From Thiomonas sp. X19 (GTDB lineage: Bacteria; Pseudomonadota; Gammaproteobacteria; Burkholderiales; Burkholderiaceae_C): a stretch of DNA of 53,315 nucleotides. Shown here in pieces: positions 53,233 to 53,315 of the stretch (positions are counted from its first letter, which is position 1; every line of letters begins with the position of its first letter). The stretch covers positions 306,185 to 359,499 of the forward strand of contig NZ_LT605203.1 in assembly GCF_900089495.1 (NCBI RefSeq). Direction: 5' to 3'. A model generated the notes under the pieces. The model had not been told where the DNA came from, did not search any database, and was given only the letters and a program-made list of their open reading frames with translations. The position numbers and the translations under genes were made by a program.

Positions 53233-53315
53233 GAGGCTGTCGGACTTGAACCCGAGCGAATCCGATTGATCAGTGCGACGCGTTTTTTTTGACAGCGGCG
53301 CGCTGATCGAACGCT
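53233..53315 (-). mobile_element. IS1182-family element copy 2, right end only, opposite orientation
   Basis: From 53229 (CTAG) to the edge, all bases equal the reverse complement of 19429 back to 19343, which is the right end of copy 1, including the terminal repeat GAGGCTGTCGGACTT. The element continues outside the window. It was inserted into the winged-helix-like gene at CTAG. Confidence 0.92.

Overview
The window reads as part of a GC-rich beta-proteobacterial chromosome, Burkholderiales-like and possibly Thiomonas or a relative. That placement rests on protein style and codon use and is an inference. It is an accessory region: an exopolysaccharide (EPS) locus merged with a hybrid NRPS/PKS locus, then a hydrogenase-4-like membrane complex, with insertion sequences (IS) at both ends and one in the middle.

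Layout. 1-1980 holds a partial ISAzo13-type transposase gene and two decayed transposase remnants. 2160-10134 (minus strand) is an EPS precursor block: AT-rich methyltransferase, a beta-helix protein broken by an in-frame amber codon, a glycosyltransferase, a UDP-HexNAc 4-epimerase, a UDP-HexNAc 6-dehydrogenase and a polyprenyl-phosphate sugar-1-phosphate transferase. 10454-17687 (plus strand) is the export block of the type that accompanies exosortase A (XrtA/PEP-CTERM): Wza-like lipoprotein, outer-membrane barrel, an ATPase fused to a UDP-GlcNAc 2-epimerase-like domain, a chain-length protein and a BY-kinase, ended by a strong hairpin. No exosortase and no PEP-CTERM protein is present here. 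A complete IS1182-family element lies at 17824-19425.

19574-38315 (plus strand) carries two megasynthases (A-T-KS-AT-ACP-aminotransferase, then C-A-T-C-T), an Sfp-type phosphopantetheinyl transferase, two alpha/beta hydrolases resembling exosortase-associated hydrolases, a DUF218 protein, a GT4 glycosyltransferase and a flippase. My reading of the specificity pockets suggests Val, malonate with beta-amination, then Ser. The most exciting proposal is that this EPS machine makes or carries a peptide/polyketide-modified glycan, or exports such a product.

38341-51533 holds ThpR, a ChaN-like protein, a six-gene hyfBCEFGI-like operon whose large subunit lacks the NiFe cysteines, a divergent ribbon-helix-helix regulator with CACAT/ATGTG operator-like repeats, a DUF167 fragment, an EamA transporter, a gamma-glutamyltransferase and a DUF2147 protein. 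51467-53315 is an IS-damaged edge: a truncated trhO, an IS1-like element, and a winged-helix-like gene cut by a second, inverted copy of the same IS1182 element.

A further theme is a repeat family found once between genes and inserted in frame in the KS and AT domains of the PKS and in the ChaN-like gene, so that it is translated. No tRNA, rRNA or CRISPR array was seen.
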